A stretch of DNA of 64,000 nucleotides from Burhinus oedicnemus (GCA_008921705.1 VFFE01007724.1:4290699-4354698); one strand, 5' to 3'; shown: positions 26,546-40,927, counted from the first letter of the stretch. Program-made: numbers and translations. The notes: generated by a model not told the origin, from the sequence alone.

Positions 26546-29500
26546 AGTTCAGATCTCAGAGATGTGTTTCATTAAGAATGGGCTCACAAAACATAACTAG
26601 GTTGTGATAGAAAAGGCTTAGGTATGAGGAGGGCTTCCCCAGAAGTTAATGCTGAACCTTGCCCTGGAAGAGCTTGGGGTCAAGAACCTATTTTGATTTA
26701 GCTTTCCTTGTAATTCACGAGGCTCTTCTTGTTTTGCTTCCACCAGTAAAAAATGGACACCCTGCCCAAGAAACAAAAACAAAGTTTAGCATACAGAGCA
26801 CTCATTTGAGAAGTGGACTAGAGCTGTTAAACTCTGCAAGTAACGGTATGTAGTAGTTCAAGGCAGAAAGTGAGAATGAATTCCCTAACCAGCTGACGGC
26901 AAAGAGGTAAAAAGGACTTAAGAAAGAAAAATCCTTGTAGAAAAGAACATATTATTATCTGAAAAACTAATTTAACAGAATGGTAATGTTCTCATACCAC
27001 TGAGCAAATCTAATACCGACTCTGCAAATCTAATAAGATCTCTGCAAAAGCAGAGAAGTTCAATCTGAAGTGGACTCATTTGAGGCTGAGGCCAACGTCC
27101 ATTAAGTACAATAGAAATACTTCATCAGCCAGATCGGACGTCCACTGGATTTGGATTGTCGGTGGCTGTTATTGTCTCTACAGAATATTCCACTCAAACT
27201 CGTCATGGCGATTAAAGTAACATCTAATTTCCACAACAATACAAGCAAATTCTCAATATGCACTGCTCTTGAACACGAAGCGCAGCAGGCACCGCTGTGT
27301 TTGTGCCCGAGCATCTTGTTTAAAGCTTCCTCCATTAAACAAGGACCAAACTGGCCCAGAAAAAATCACAAGCAGGTGGAAGGCAAACATCAGACCTTAA
27401 ATGAGGTGTAATCAACAGGCACACTCCACACAAGAATCCTAGGCTCATCCTCTGAGGGATCCATGAATAGTCACCAAGAGGCAGAGCACCCATCTTGCAA
27501 TGATTACGCCATCGTGTTGCCACCCACTGTATTTCTCATTTCACTACTGGCCAGTTCATTGTACTTCAGCTACTTCTTTATTGCACGCACCAGCTGGAAA
27601 TGATCAGCTTCATTACCCATCAATCCTAAAGGCTCCATGCCATAATCCATGTGGAATTCAGCAGGCTTCAACGTACATGGGAAAGGCTGATGCAATGGTA
27701 TTTCATACAACGCAGCTGCTGTGCTATCTCTGTCTATCACTTTTTGCATGTCCCAGCAATGTCTCCCAGTTGAGCGTTCCATTAACTTTTTCACCTCTTA
27801 TTTCTTAAAAAGCCCAGAAGTAATCTTAATCCCCCTTATCTTGCTACACTATTATCTTGCTGCGTTCCTGGTGGCTTCACACAGAGATTTTGTGGAACTA
27901 TGTTTTTTCACTTAGCCCAAAACTGACTTGGAGGAAAACAGTGCAAAGAGGTCTTTCCTTGAGCGAAATAGAAATGAAAGTCTTAGTTTGTGCCTGATTT
28001 TAATTCAGATCAGATTAGAGGAGGGTTTGTTTTACTGCAGTTTAAGAGAAGAGAACATCTCTCATTTGAGATGGAAGACTGATTCCTATTAGATAGTCCC
28101 TTTAGATTAGTCCCTTGGAGAAGCCCAGGATGATCCTCACACCCTTGTCTGCTGGGACCAGCAATTAAGCCAGCCCTGTCATCTCTGGAAAGAGCGTTAT
28201 CATGGCGTCAGTAGCGTCCTTTCCCCTGATGAACTAAGGGAGTCTGTAATGGAAAAAGGAGGTGTAAGATTGGCAACTGCTTAAATACAACTGGCCAGGA
28301 AGGAAAGGTACAAACCCCACTTACTTTGGCGTGGAATTGAAGTAATTTTATGGATCATACATTTGTAATAGCTTGCTGTATTAATAAATTCAGTACAGAA
28401 GCTTTCAAGTTTGAAGCAAGCCTCTCAGTCTATTGCTTCAGAAAGTGCAATCCAAAAGCTATTGATCTATTTATACAGATAAGCACCCAACAGAGTTATC
28501 AGAATCAATGCAAACACTCAGAAAAAAAGGTTCAATATAAATAGTAATAAATAAGTAAAGACCCAGGAAATAGAAATGTACAATTTAAAACTAATTGAAA
28601 CGCTGACCTGAAGAATAACTATTTATTTCTGCAAAGGCAATTCTGAGAAAGGGAAAGAGAGCGCAAAAAGTAAGTGGAAGTGGTGGCAGACGAGAACAGA
28701 CAAGCAACATTCAGCTCAAAGGAGATAGGCAAGGGCTAGAAAGTGGTGGAAGTAACATTGAGTTTTCTTTATAGATGAATTTAAAATTACTTAGTACAAA
28801 AGAAGTTCTGAGCACTGTTATTGAAATCAGCCCAGGGGAGAGTAAAGGAGCAGCACAGGTATCTGCATACGTGTGTTTTCTATGGCCAGGCAGTCTAATT
28901 TTTCACCCATGTTCTTTTTCGAGGTCAAGAGAAATTTTGACATGAACTCTGTTTTTTTGGTTTAGCTGAGCCATTTTTAACCTGTCTTGTTTGCCTCTGA
29001 AGCTGGCATGGCACAAGGCTGGGCCAGCCACCACCACCGGTCTTTCAAAGTACATATCAGCCAGTTCGTCAGTTCAGGATTTAGGCTGATGACCATATGG
29101 TAGGCTTTGGGTCATGCCTATCCTACACTGTAGTGCAGACAGCCTATCTTGAAAATATTATTTAAACTCTTCTTCAAAGCCTGATGAAGTTCAGGAGCCC
29201 CAGCTGCTCAGTGCTGGGGAGGCCAGCTCCAACCTGGACAACTCACAATATGCTCTAGTTTCATCTCAGGTGTGGCCCAGCCAAAAATAGAAAGGCAGGG
29301 TCAGACCAAGACCTGCCTCACTCGCTTCAGTGCATTATAGTCTTACCCTACAAAGTAGATCCCAGTTATGAACAGCCGTGCTTTGCTTGGCTTTAAATGA
29401 GGAACGACAACAGCCCGGTATTCTAGGGAGAAAAGGTCACAAGACATATATGATTTCATCTCAACCACTTTAATGTATGTGAAAATATTAAGAGCTTGCA

Positions 29501-32500
29501 AAAAAATTACAATTATCAGCTGAAAAAAAATGGTTTAGCCTGGGAGGCTGAGTCCTTCAGGAGTTCATCAGGTTTTGCCAGCAAGATTTAAACTTTTCCT
29601 AAAATAAGGAAACAGGCTTCATTGCAGTCCCAATGCAGCAGAACAGACATATCTTATGCCCTGTTTCTGTGAACATCTGATGTGAATCAGTATTGTTCGT
29701 ACTTCAGTTGGCTCATCCCAGAAATCAAGCGCCTGCTCTCCCCCGTAGGCAGCCTGAGCACACCGGGAACGTGAGCGAGCAGGAGTTTGGCACCAGCCTG
29801 GGCCTCCGAGCTCCTTGGTACAGCCACATAGACACAAACAAAGCCAAGCATCTGCAGTGACTGGGGAGGTCACAGGACAGCTGCTTTGCTGGTACCAGTC
29901 AATGCAGCACTGCTGAAGTTATCAGAGGTGCCTTGATGGGCACCAAACCCGGGCAGTAAATGCCAAGAGAACAGATCCAGGTGGTGGTCAGAAAGCACAG
30001 AGCAGGAAGAGACAGAAAACACCAGACAAATAGGAAAGAAGAAGATCAGGAAGTGACCTCAGGTTATTGAGCACAATATTTGAAAGAAACAAGGAAAAAT
30101 GTACTTCGACAGAGAACATAATTAAATTGTGGAGCTTCTTGGCAGAAGACCCAGTGAAGGTAACAGTGGGAGATGGCTTGGGACAGAAGTTAGACCATCT
30201 CTGAAAACTGCCGACCACAGGATACTGGGAGGGTGCATGAGGTCTCACAGGCTGGTCACAGCACCTCTTGCAGCTTGGTGCAGGTCCATCTGTACCTGCT
30301 GTTCCTCACACCCATCCCCAAGCACCCATCCGTGGGTGCCCAGCACTGAAAGGGGTGGACCTGGGCTCTCATCCAGCACCGCTGCTCCTTAAATACCTTC
30401 CAAGAGGGAGAAGGAGAGGGCAGGTCACAGACTGATGTAGTTCAGCTCCACTGAAATCAACATGGACATCAGGACCAAAGGACTGCTGAACTCAGTGCTG
30501 GAGGGAGGGGAACGCTGCTGAGTTTCATACATGGTTCACGGCACACTGCGGCAAAGAAAGAGAGAGGTTAAAGGTTTAAAAAGCATTTTGATAAAAAAAC
30601 AAGATACTGTCAAAAAGTTAAGCAGAAGCCAAGATTTATCCAGATCTGCTCTTGTTTAACCTTCAGTGTGAGATCAGGTCTCAGCCTTTCTATTCTTGGT
30701 AACAGCTGATGAACGCAGTGTAACAAGGTATTAATAAACATCTGCCCAGCTCTTAGATTAATATAGGGAAGAATTAATAGAGGTCTTAGCATGTTCATAT
30801 TTTCTAATTATGGCAGATGACTTTATTTATAGAAATAATAGGGAGAATGGAAATTGTCACTGACACCATGTCAATATACGTAATGAAATCCAATCATTTA
30901 ATTGCATTACATTTGACTAAGGAGACATATCAATAAAAGGCCCTTCTTAGTCAAAGCAGTTCAGTGGTCGGTACGTACTTCATGTTAGAAAGCTATTAAG
31001 ATTAATATTTTTTTCAATGAATCATTGGGAAAAAAAGTCATCTCTCGCACACCTATTCCTATCCCTCTGGCCCCGAGAGGGACGGGCCTGGGGGGAGCAA
31101 AGCTTTCCACCAGCAGAGGTGAAAAGCCCCTTGTTTCATACTCATTTCTGGATTCCCCCTTGCTTCCAGTCCCCAAAGCATCCAAAATAATAGAATAACA
31201 CCCAGACTGAAGCCTGTGCCATATTTCGGCTGTCACCAGCCGTGGCTTAAGCTGGCGCTTGCGTCAGCTCTGCTTCACGGGGCGCCCTCCTCTCTACCAC
31301 GATAAAGTATCGCCAGTGCTTCTCTGGGAACAATATCATACTATACCACTGAGATAAATAAAGCGCAATTTTAAACCTTGATATGTTTATGCCTCCTAAG
31401 AGAGGGGGAAAGGCCTATAAAATTCCTGCTAAAGGAGACACGGCTGTTCAGTTCATTTGCAGCTTGTTAGGTAAACCCTGAAGCCAGTTTTTATTGGGCA
31501 TTGGTGTTAGAGAGCTGCTGGTGTTTAAGCAGGCTTCGGACTGGTTGTGGCTGTTCCTCAAGGCTTTAAAATACATTTCATAATGTTCAGTTCAGAGAGG
31601 CAGCTAGGGAAGTTTGGATCTTTTCTCCCAGAACCAGAGAAAAATAAAATAAAGCTACAATTACGGTGACAGATGGTCTGTTACACACAGAGCATTGCTA
31701 GTAATTTTGTTCCTTGCACATTGAAGAGGGAGATCTGGACTGATGCTGAAGAGCCGAAAGAGTCCTCCGGTTCTCTCCTGTTCTTCCAAACATGTTTCCT
31801 AATCCATTCTGATCTTCCAAAGCTATCAGTCTGACTTAATGAAAACAGAGCAAGGAAATGTTACTATTTCTATTAATTATAGCGTCAGGTTTGTGCAATA
31901 AACAGAATTCATATCCCTACAGCGCTGCCTAAGTACCTATAATTCAGCTGCTCCGCTCACAACTGCAGCATCTTCTTCACATTGTTTTACAAATTAGCAA
32001 ACCTGAAATCAGCAGCCGTGTATCCTGTGATGACATTTAGTTTAACTATGGGCGATCTGATCTGCTGAAATCCACGGGTGGTCTTCCAGTGCTGCTTTTC
32101 ACTAATTGTGTTACAGCTCCCGAAGTAAGTACTCCTAGATCAGCTCCATGTTTTCCATAGAAGTGAAAAATACAGATGCTTAGGAAATACTGTCAGTTAC
32201 TTATTGCAATTGCTGGTACTCTTCCAAGTTCTGCCAAGCTAACACTTGGGGTGATATTCTTTCAGAGGCGAGCAGAAAGGGGGGCTACGGCACTCCTGGA
32301 GCCAACCTGATGCTCTAGGTCAGTCAACCGGTTTGTATTTGCTGCAGGGCACACAGTGTAAGAACACACACGTGGATATCTTTGTCCAGTGGCCAATGCC
32401 CAATATTTGCATACCCCATGGGAATTCATTTCGTGCATCAAAACCTGCAGAAACGGAACTGGGTGTGCTGTCTCCTAGTCAGTCCTTCCTCTCCCACCAC

Positions 32501-33648
32501 CTTAATGCCAGTGTTGGTGTCCTGTGGTAGGACTGACGGTAGCAATGGGTTGGATGATCATCTTCTGTCACCCTATGGTCACCTTCACGTCAGACCAAGC
32601 CTGGGGCTAGAAAGCCCCAGAAGGAGCTGGCTGCCCAAAGCACTGTTACTCCAGCAACAGAGGAGGAAGCGAGAGCTTTTGAGGTGGTGGTAGAAGAAAA
32701 GCAAAATTCCTGGGGCATAAAAGGAAGCTGGAAATGCACAGACTGATGGTCATTCTTGTCCCAATCCAGCTTTTCACCTTCCAGTTTAAATAAACTTTGC
32801 TTTTCTCTGCACCTCAGTGAGAGGAAGCAAATTGCCGATTCCCAGCTGGCACATGCCCTTGATAGCAGGGCTCCAGCCGCGAGCCCAGAACTTTGCACCA
32901 GCAAGCTGGTCTGACTGGGAAGCGCTCTGGCAACTGAAATACTGCAGCAGCGACATTCTCCAGACCACTTCTGATGGCAACGTGTTCTGATAGGAAGTGA
33001 CTCCACCAGGATAAGAAAAAAAGAAAAGGCACTTCTCTGGGCTATAGTGCGAAAGGTTGATTTTCCATATCCTTATACATCCACTACTCGCAGTGCTGCT
33101 GGTGTTAAGTTTTAAGCATCTGACTCAGGCATTTGAGTGGAAAGGCGATAAAATGTTTGACTTTGATTGAATATTGGACTTGAATTTCCATTGTGGCAAA
33201 AGGTAAAAATAAATACAAACAGCATGAAGAAATCAAAAAGCTACTATTGGACAAAACGTTCCACATCATTTTTTAAGTCTTTACAGCTATGAAAATCTTT
33301 TTGGCTGGCGTGAAGGTCAAAATTCAGTTTTTGAGCATTCTTTTGGCAGAGATTATATTTAGATACTGAACCTCCTGCTAGTTTAAGGAGAGTATTTCTT
33401 CAATTACATCCAACATTAGTCCAGCTGTTGGGACTTCCCAAGGGACCACAGCAAACTGAAGAAATGCCTTTGCTCTGATGCTGACAGGTTCTGTGGCACT
33501 GCCCTACCACTTTGCTTGCTTCTGCATTTGGCTCCTGAATCGCTGATGTAAATAAGAAGAGAATCAAGTACCCGATCTCTTCTGAAGTACGTATCAAAGA
33601 CCAATGAAATGATAGACTTCATTAAGCTTGTACATCAGCTTTAAAAGG

Positions 33649-33663
33649 AAAAAAAAAAAAAAA
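33649..33663 (+). repeat. Poly(A) run of 15
   Basis: A simple homopolymer following TTTAAAAGG. No associated element was identified. Confidence 0.9.
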
Positions 33664-35250
33664 GCTAAGCTGGGGAATTGACAACAGCATTTCCAGCATA
33701 AGGAAGAGGAGCAGGTGGGAGTGAAAGTTACATTTTTCACCCTATGAAATAAAAATGCAGTCCATATTACAGCAGATAGTATTTTCTGTAATTTAATTAC
33801 TACTATCAAATTAATATGGAGAAACACCCTCTGAACACATTAGGAGGAAGACTACCAGCTTTTATTTACCTACTACACTGTATAACAGCAAAAGGCACAC
33901 AAGTGTTACAACAGGGCCAGCTCAAGTCACCTGCCCAGAGTTAGCTGGTACCTTAACAAGTTTTCCCACAGGTATGTTTGCTTAAATTGATCTAAATAAA
34001 TTCAAATACCAGCTTTTAGTTGCAAGGTAGGCTCTTGGGAATATCAACAGATGAGAAACATTTTTGGTTAAACTTACCTTAACAGCCTCCTCAGTCACAA
34101 GCTATGCCGTAAAGCACCTTTATAATGAGGCACACACCCGCTGTATCCTATGGGAGGCGGAAATGGCCTTCAAGATTTCAAGGTCAGTGTGAAAACACAG
34201 CTTTTCTGCATTTTGATTGGAATGCAATTCACATGATTACTGGGGCTTAGGGATTCTTAGCAGAGACAGAGGTAGGAAGAGCTTTCATAAAAGCATCAAA
34301 AAGGGTGAAAATTAACAGGTAATTGTTAATCTGCCCTAAAAAGTAGAGAATACAGACATAACCCACATGTCCTGATTTTCAACATCTATTTCCTTGGCTT
34401 GTTAATGGTAGTATCAAATGCTCAGTAAAAGCCTTCTGTTATTGGGAAGAAGATGGGTGGAAGCTGGCCAAATGATGGATACCTTATAGAAAAAGACCAG
34501 AAAAGGTAATGTGGTGCAGACTTCATCTGGTGGTAATTATCTGAACAAATCCCATCTGTGTGGCACTTAAGGGTAGGGACAAGCTCTTGCTCTCTGGGCA
34601 AGCCTCTAGTGTGTCTTCAATGCATGTTTTAGCAGCCAGAAGCTGCTTTTAATCACCCATGTGACATTTGGTGTGTTAGGACGCTGAATTTTGTCTTGAT
34701 CCTGATAGTTTCTGTCATTCAGTAACTGCTGGGTGGCAGCTGGCTGGCATCAGCAGCACAGCCCTGCTGCCCAGAGCAAAGCTGGCAGAGTACAGGGATG
34801 ATCGATCCCAGTGAGGTGCCACAGGGCTCTCCAGCTGGGGAGTCTCCCTAAGACAGAGATGGGATGTTCGTCTGACTGTCACTCCTTGACGGTGAGGAGT
34901 TTTGTGCCTACAGCAGATGAGCCACTTCCCACTTTGTGAAGTCCATCATATTGCAAGTGCCAGTCCCCAACACACCAGCTAGCTTCCCTTGAGTGTGTGA
35001 AAGAGGATGGTTGGTGCACAGAGCTGCTCAAGAAAAGTGAGAGCTTCTTCCCTGATGAAGAGTACAACATGTGTGGACCTCACACATCCACACACATGGA
35101 CACATGGCATGTCCTGGACACCACCACTGTGTAAGGACTTGTGGGAGGTAGGTGGGAAGCCGCCCACCTGCACTAAGATGCCCATGCACAGTCTTGCAGT
35201 TCCCCCCAGCAGTGGGGCAGAGGAGTGGGGAGCAGGATGGCCCCTGAAAT

Positions 35251-35442
35251 AACGTGATTTGCAGAGTTTAGGGATCTGAGTTAGGACCTCTCCTGGACCT
35301 ACAGCCTACCTGACTGCTGGGCAATGATGTGGTCAGGTGAACCTGTAACGGGATTTGCAGAGTTTAGGGATCTGAGTTAGGACCTCTCCTGGATCTACAG
35401 CCTACCTGACCGCTGGGCAATGATGTGGTCATGTGAACCCGC
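35251..35442 (+). repeat. 96-bp tandem duplication (two copies)
   Basis: Copy 1 is 35251-35346 and copy 2 is 35347-35442. They align without gaps with about 6 differences in 96 positions, so about 94% identity. Shared blocks include ATTTGCAGAGTTTAGGGATC and GGGCAATGATGTGGTCA. The unit is not a recognised transposon and encodes nothing convincing. Confidence 0.95.
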
Positions 35443-37619
35443 CTGTGTAGGAGAAGCTGTTCAGTGCCAGACCTCTCGCTGACTTTGCTAGAAAGACAAT
35501 TCTTGCTGGCTATTCTGCACTTGAACTTCTGTACCGAGACGGGTGTCTTCCAGGAGCTACTGCAAAATACCTTCCCACAAATGGCCCAGGAACTGAATTT
35601 ATATTCCTGCATTCTGACAATTTCAGTGTGTTGCCAGCACACGGTTTTGCTGCCACCGGTTCCTTAAGGCAGTTTTGCCCAACACTGTTGAAAAGGAAAA
35701 CATTTACTGTGCCCTGGGGGAAATGAAGCGTGGAAGTCCCGTTATCACTGACAGAAGTTTCGCCTCTAATTCCCCATCTGCTCTTCTGAATGTTAACCTA
35801 CAGTATTGGCACATAAGCTTAATTTATAAATAGGGATTCCAAATAGAAAGCAACAAAATATTAGTCAGACAGGCTGGCGGTGTCTGCAGAAATGTGGTGT
35901 GGGCACTCATGTTTCAAGAAAGGGAAATTATAGGACAAAATAATGTTGTTATGTTATGTTGATTGAGGGAAAATGCTAGCAGAGAATAGGACGAAGTAAT
36001 GGGTCAAAACCAGAGTTATTTATTTTTTTGATCTTTAATCCATATGGGATGCTGCACAGCTCCTCCCTCCTATTCTTATTGCTATTTGTGTTTAGCAGCC
36101 AAGTAAAATAGCACACGAGGCAAGAAATCTGAGAAGAGAGTAATAATGTGATGCATAGTGTTAACTCGCTGGTTTTGGAAATACCCATTTATCTTGGTTA
36201 AATGAAAGCTTAGCCCGAGTACTAAGCCAAGTAATCATGATTAGGGAGAGAAAAAGACATTCACCTCCTTGGAAACTCAATACTCTTCAACAGTAATAGC
36301 ACTGCAGTGACATTGTTCGACGCTGGACACTTGCTGTAATTAATATAGATTATTGCCATATGAGGAATGGAAACGTCTGTGCCTGCTCCTACCATTGTTT
36401 TCATTTCTAGACCAGTTATGAAACCAAAATACATTGGGTTTTTATTTCATGGACATGGCCCATGTTAGGCATGGTCCTCTGGCCTCAGAGGACTGCAGAG
36501 ATTTTGTTCTTTTTGTTGGTTCGAAACTGCATAGAGGGCATATGTACACTGTTCTCTCTTAGAGAAACTTTGCTTTTGTTCTTTCTCATTATCTTTTTTC
36601 CTGACTCTCAAGAAAAATTGGTTTTATGCTAAGAAGTATATTACAAGAACCTATCTATAAAGAGACTCACAAGCTCTCAAGCTATTAGTTTTCTAAGGAG
36701 GCTAAATCTGCATCTGTACCATCCAGTGCATCATGCACTGAACTCTTCCACAAAGCAGGTGATTTAGTGCTTGCACTGATTTTTGACCTAATAGACTGGT
36801 GCAGCACCTGTACTAAGCCCAGCTCATCAGCCTCGTCTCAGTAGTCATTTGACTCATTGACTCCGCCAGATTTCCCATCCACTTCATACCACTACTTCTG
36901 CAGATTGCATTACTACCTTTCTGCAATATGCAGCCGTTCCTACTCTCTCTTGTGTGTGCACATCACTATTATCTTTTATGTTGTGGTCCCTGTCTTTCTA
37001 ATACTCTGCCTTAATGTAACCCACTTAATTTCTAACATTCTCCCGGTCTTGCTCCTCAGGCTGGATTTGATCTGTGTTCTAACTATGAACGAATCCATTA
37101 GAAACACTTCCTTCTTCTTACGCTGCAAATTGTTCTCTGGGGCATGCATCTTCCCTGTAGGAATTAGTATTTGTCATTGTTTTTTCAATCAGGCAGTAGG
37201 TTTCTGTCCCTAATATGTGACTTGGAGATCCTCAACAGTGGGCAAAACAAACAGGGAGCTCCAGAGAACACATGCATGAGTTCAACAGCCCGTGGAGATG
37301 TCGGCATATTACACTCAACTTAGACTCAAGAGCCAATAGGCAGCTGCCTCTCCAGAATTACATTTAAAAAAATCAGGACTCTTAAAATATTCAATTCTGT
37401 GAAAATTACATGAAATGTATGCAGGAAAAAAATATTTCTGGTGCCTCTCTGCAACACTTGGGCACAAAATTCTGTGTTGTGAATTTGACACAACAGTTGA
37501 TCCTATTCAACTAAGAGGGCTACGGATGGTGAAATCTGTGTCCTGAAATGGTAAGGAGCCACCGCAGAGTGTTTATGCTGCAAAATTTACCCTTTTGTAA
37601 TAGGATAAAGAAGAAAGGT

Positions 37620-37671
37620 GCTGATGATCTTAAAGGTCTTTTCCAACCTAAATGATTCTGTGATTCTATGA
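37620..37671 (+). mobile_element. CR1 LINE, 3' tip only (severely 5'-truncated)
   Basis: GATGATCTTAAAGGTCTTTT at 37623-37642 is followed by CCAACCTAAATG and then the terminal octamers ATTCTGTG (37655-37662) and ATTCTATG (37663-37670). This is the well-known 3' end of CR1 retrotransposons in birds and other archosaurs and turtles. Only about 50 bp remain. The DNA before 37620 does not match the CR1 3' region, so the copy was truncated on insertion, the usual fate of CR1. Confidence 0.9.
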
Positions 37672-38067
37672 GATCCAAGCTGGGTGCTTGCTTTTACCAC
37701 AGAGGTGTTTATTTCACAGCTCCATGCCTCAGTATCAGTAGTATGGAGGTATTATATCTGTCTTTCCCCATCAAGCCCTTTTCTTAGTTTCAAGGGAGAC
37801 AAGTAATTTCTACCCAGTGTCTGTCATAACCGGGTTTCTGAGCCGATGTGGTCAGTACTATTCCCAACCTGTCTGTAGACATCCCACTGCATTCAGAGGT
37901 TGTCCAGCAGGTCCAAGAGACCAGTCATGAGGGAATCATGACTGCCACCAAGCTGGAGACCTAAGATCATGCTCCTTTTGTTCCTCCAATCTGGCAATCC
38001 CAGACATTTAGGTCTCAACTAACTGTTCCATATGCCAGCAGATTTAATACAACATCATTCTTTGACA

Positions 38068-38150
38068 GCCAGGGAAACTCAACCAGCACGTAGATAAATA
38101 ACTTGCTTGAATTTCCAGGTCACACTGGCAGGGCTGATCCAGCACTCCCT
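38068..38150 (-). repeat. Possible MIR-like fossil, reverse orientation
   Basis: The order CCAGGGAAACTCAACC, TAGATAAATAACTTGCTTGA, CCAGGTCACACTGGCAGGGC and CTGATCCAGCACTCC parallels the reversed MIR consensus: GAAACTGAGG, GTTAAGTAACTTGCCC, AGGTCACACAGC, GGCAGAGCTGGGA. Each block carries mismatches, so this is a moderate call. Confidence 0.45.
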
Positions 38151-40667
38151 GGCCATTGTTTTGGATCAGATCTTTTCCTAACTTCCGGCACAAACCCAGT
38201 GCGAAAGTGGTTGCCTACAATGGCGAGGTAGCTTTCCACCAATGCCCAAAGCGGGAAGCCAACTTGCTTACTGGGGGAGCAGTGCGGGCTGGTGGACTTG
38301 AGCACGGGTCTGAACCAGGGATGAAGGCAGCGAAGAGCCTGTGCAAATCACCTCCTTGCTCTGCGCCTCGGTGTCACACCTGCACTTTTGCGGGAATAAC
38401 AGACATCTCTGAGTAAATGGTCTTTAGTAAGAGGTGACATGTGAAACCTCAGTGCTCATGCTGACTGCCCGCCCGCTGTTAGCAGTGCGCACGTTCGGCC
38501 AGCTGCAGTCTGCTAGATCCTCGTAAAAATTAACAAGCGTACTAAATGCAGACTGCTGTATTTTGCCACAGAAAATAAAGTCAAACAACAGCTAAAATAG
38601 GGGAGAGGAGGGGGGAAGAAAAGGCAGACCAAAGGCAACATAAGAGTTGTATTTATTTTTTAATCCCATCTCTTTTAGTGTCTGTGATGAGCACTGTAAC
38701 TAAAGGAATCTAACTGAATTAGAATTTCAATATGTCCTGAGCAGATTGGAGCTGTTTCCATTCATGAGCAGCACGTCCCGGCTGTAATTGCCTGCTTGCT
38801 TATCCACACAGCTCTTTACAGCTAATCCAAATGTGGACTCAAAAATAAATAGTACCAGAGCATTCACTTCCCGCTGGGCAGTAGTTTTAGCTCGCCTCTG
38901 CCTTTGCTTTGTTCCAGCTGGTGCTCTCCATGGCACGGGGACTGACTCAAAGGAGATAAAAGCTGATTGACCCGCTCAAGGAATTAAGTGGGAGAAAAAA
39001 AACCACTCCTGCCTTATCTGCCCTGCCTGTTTGTGCTTTTCCTCTGGGTGCTGCTCTGCGTCTGTTTCTCTTTCTCTGCCCTTACCCCTCTCCCCAGCCA
39101 CATCACTGGTGTGATCCGCTTCTCCTTTGTGGCTTCCCAAAGGGCTGCTGGTGCCCTCCCTGTACCCAGCAGTGCGTCACCCTTCCCCTCCCTGTGCTCC
39201 CACCAGCAAACACACCATCAGGGTTTTAGCGCTGCTTTACTGAAATGAAACACTCTCTTCAGGGATATTCAAAAGCCGTGTACTTCTCAGATCAGGTCTT
39301 CTCTGGAGGGGTGTAAAGCTGAGGCACAGCTGCACAAAGCTGGAGCCGGAAGGGATGTCCCCATGGATGGGACTTGGCGCTTCCTTGAACTAAGGCTCTG
39401 CCTTTTCTCTCGGATGTGGAAATCTGTATGTGTCTCGGCTCTCCTCCCTCCTCGCTGGGTGGAAGATGATCCGCCGTCTTTTAGGCTATTTTCTCCACTA
39501 TGTCCACCACAGACTTCCTGGGAGACTTTGGCTCCGTACCTCTGTTCATCACCTGTAAAACAGCAGTGCCAACACCCTGTTGCTTCAGTCTGGGCTGTAA
39601 ACCTCAGGGCCTTGAGATGACAGTGGTGCAGGACCATGAGTTGAGTCAGAAACCACTTCACCTCAGCATAGTCAGAGGTGTGCAGCTCCCACTGTGCAAC
39701 CAATTATTCTTAAAAATAGTGATTCTAGTATCCAAAAGAGCCTTCTCTAAGATCTGGTCAAGTGGACACCCACAAAATCTCAGCTGGGGAAAAGGTCATT
39801 CCCTCTTGGTAACCATCAAAGAGATTGACTTCAATGTGGAGCTAGAGCTGGAAACACCTCCCAGCCCTGGGAGCAGAGGAGCAATGCGGCACTGAACCTC
39901 CACTTCATCGCCTTTCTCTCACCCTCTCTCCATTTCCTGCTGGGTTTATCATGGCACAATCACAAGACACAGAGCATCTTTACTGCCACCCATGTGCTCT
40001 TAGCCAGCCTGCCTGGTCCAGGGCCATATAGCTCCTCTGGTGCAGTGCAGCACCCAAGGTGATATATCCCTCTGCAATTACAGATAAGTGTGCTAAGATT
40101 TAAAGGAGAACATCAAGTGAGGCAGTGCAGCACTTTCACTGCCTTCACTCTCACCTCCAGGATCCTTCCTCGTCAGTGTAATGCTACCTGGTCTTTGGCA
40201 GAGCAGACCTCCCCATAAAACTCTCTTGGCTCAACTGACTAGGGCCATGTTGCAGGGGGATGACCCAGTGCTTGCTACTGCAGCACCCCCTCCCAAAGCC
40301 AGACCATTGTACAGGCAGATTGTGCCTTTCTCTGAAGCCAGAAAGCAGCTGAGATGATGAATATAGTGCTTGTCCAATATGTCACTTGCTACGTAAATTC
40401 AAATTCAGCACAGAAAGCTAAAAATGTTTGTAGAGTCCTGACAGGCAAAGGGGACAATTATCCTCAGCTGTTCCTCACAAACGCTGATCCTTGGCGACTG
40501 CAACGTGCCAACAGAGGCATTGCCTCGTGCTTGGATTGCAAACTCACCAGCACCAAAACATGAGGATGGTAAGAAGGGCTGGCTCTTCACTAGGTGCTCT
40601 GCTATCTGGAGGTGGCCTGAAAGTCTCCCCTGCCAGGTACAGTGATGGGACTAGCACATCCCTTGCA

Positions 40668-40735
40668 CAGATGAGGAAGCTGAGTCTGAAGTGTCAGACT
40701 GCTCCGAGGTGGTCAGAAGGTTGCTAAAGAAGAGA
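40668..40735 (-). repeat. Weak MIR-like remnant
   Basis: GCACAGATGAGGAAGCTGAG resembles the reverse MIR motif ACAGATGAGGAAACTGAGG. The downstream sequence diverges quickly. It could be chance or a short remnant. Confidence 0.3.
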
Positions 40736-40927
40736 AGTTGGAACTCTCTTGCTTACAATGACAGACAGTAGCTCCCTGCTTTGTAGCTGACCTGGGGACA
40801 CAGGAGTTTCTTCAAAAAGTTGCTATTTCAATCAGCTAAATCAGAATAATTAAGACTAACACAGTGCAGCCAGGGAGAGCTAAGTCATCATGGGGATAGT
40901 AAAGTATAGGAACAGGCATTGGGGAAG

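Larger units (their letters stand above)
8183..35250. other. Non-coding flank or 5' intron, middle part
   Basis: I found no coding exon or RNA gene. The region contains MIR-like or old LINE-tail fossils at about 13117-13270 and 26446-26545, A17 at 20193-20209 and A15 at 33649-33663. The longest open frame, 13910-14545 (211 codons), is rich in S, P and G without any domain and looks like chance. KCNMB2 5' UTR exons may lie here but cannot be recognised by eye. Confidence 0.6.

Noticed and set aside
27004..27036. Short direct repeat GCAAATCTAATA twice
   Set aside because: A 12-base repeat at this spacing is expected by chance or minor slippage. There is no array.
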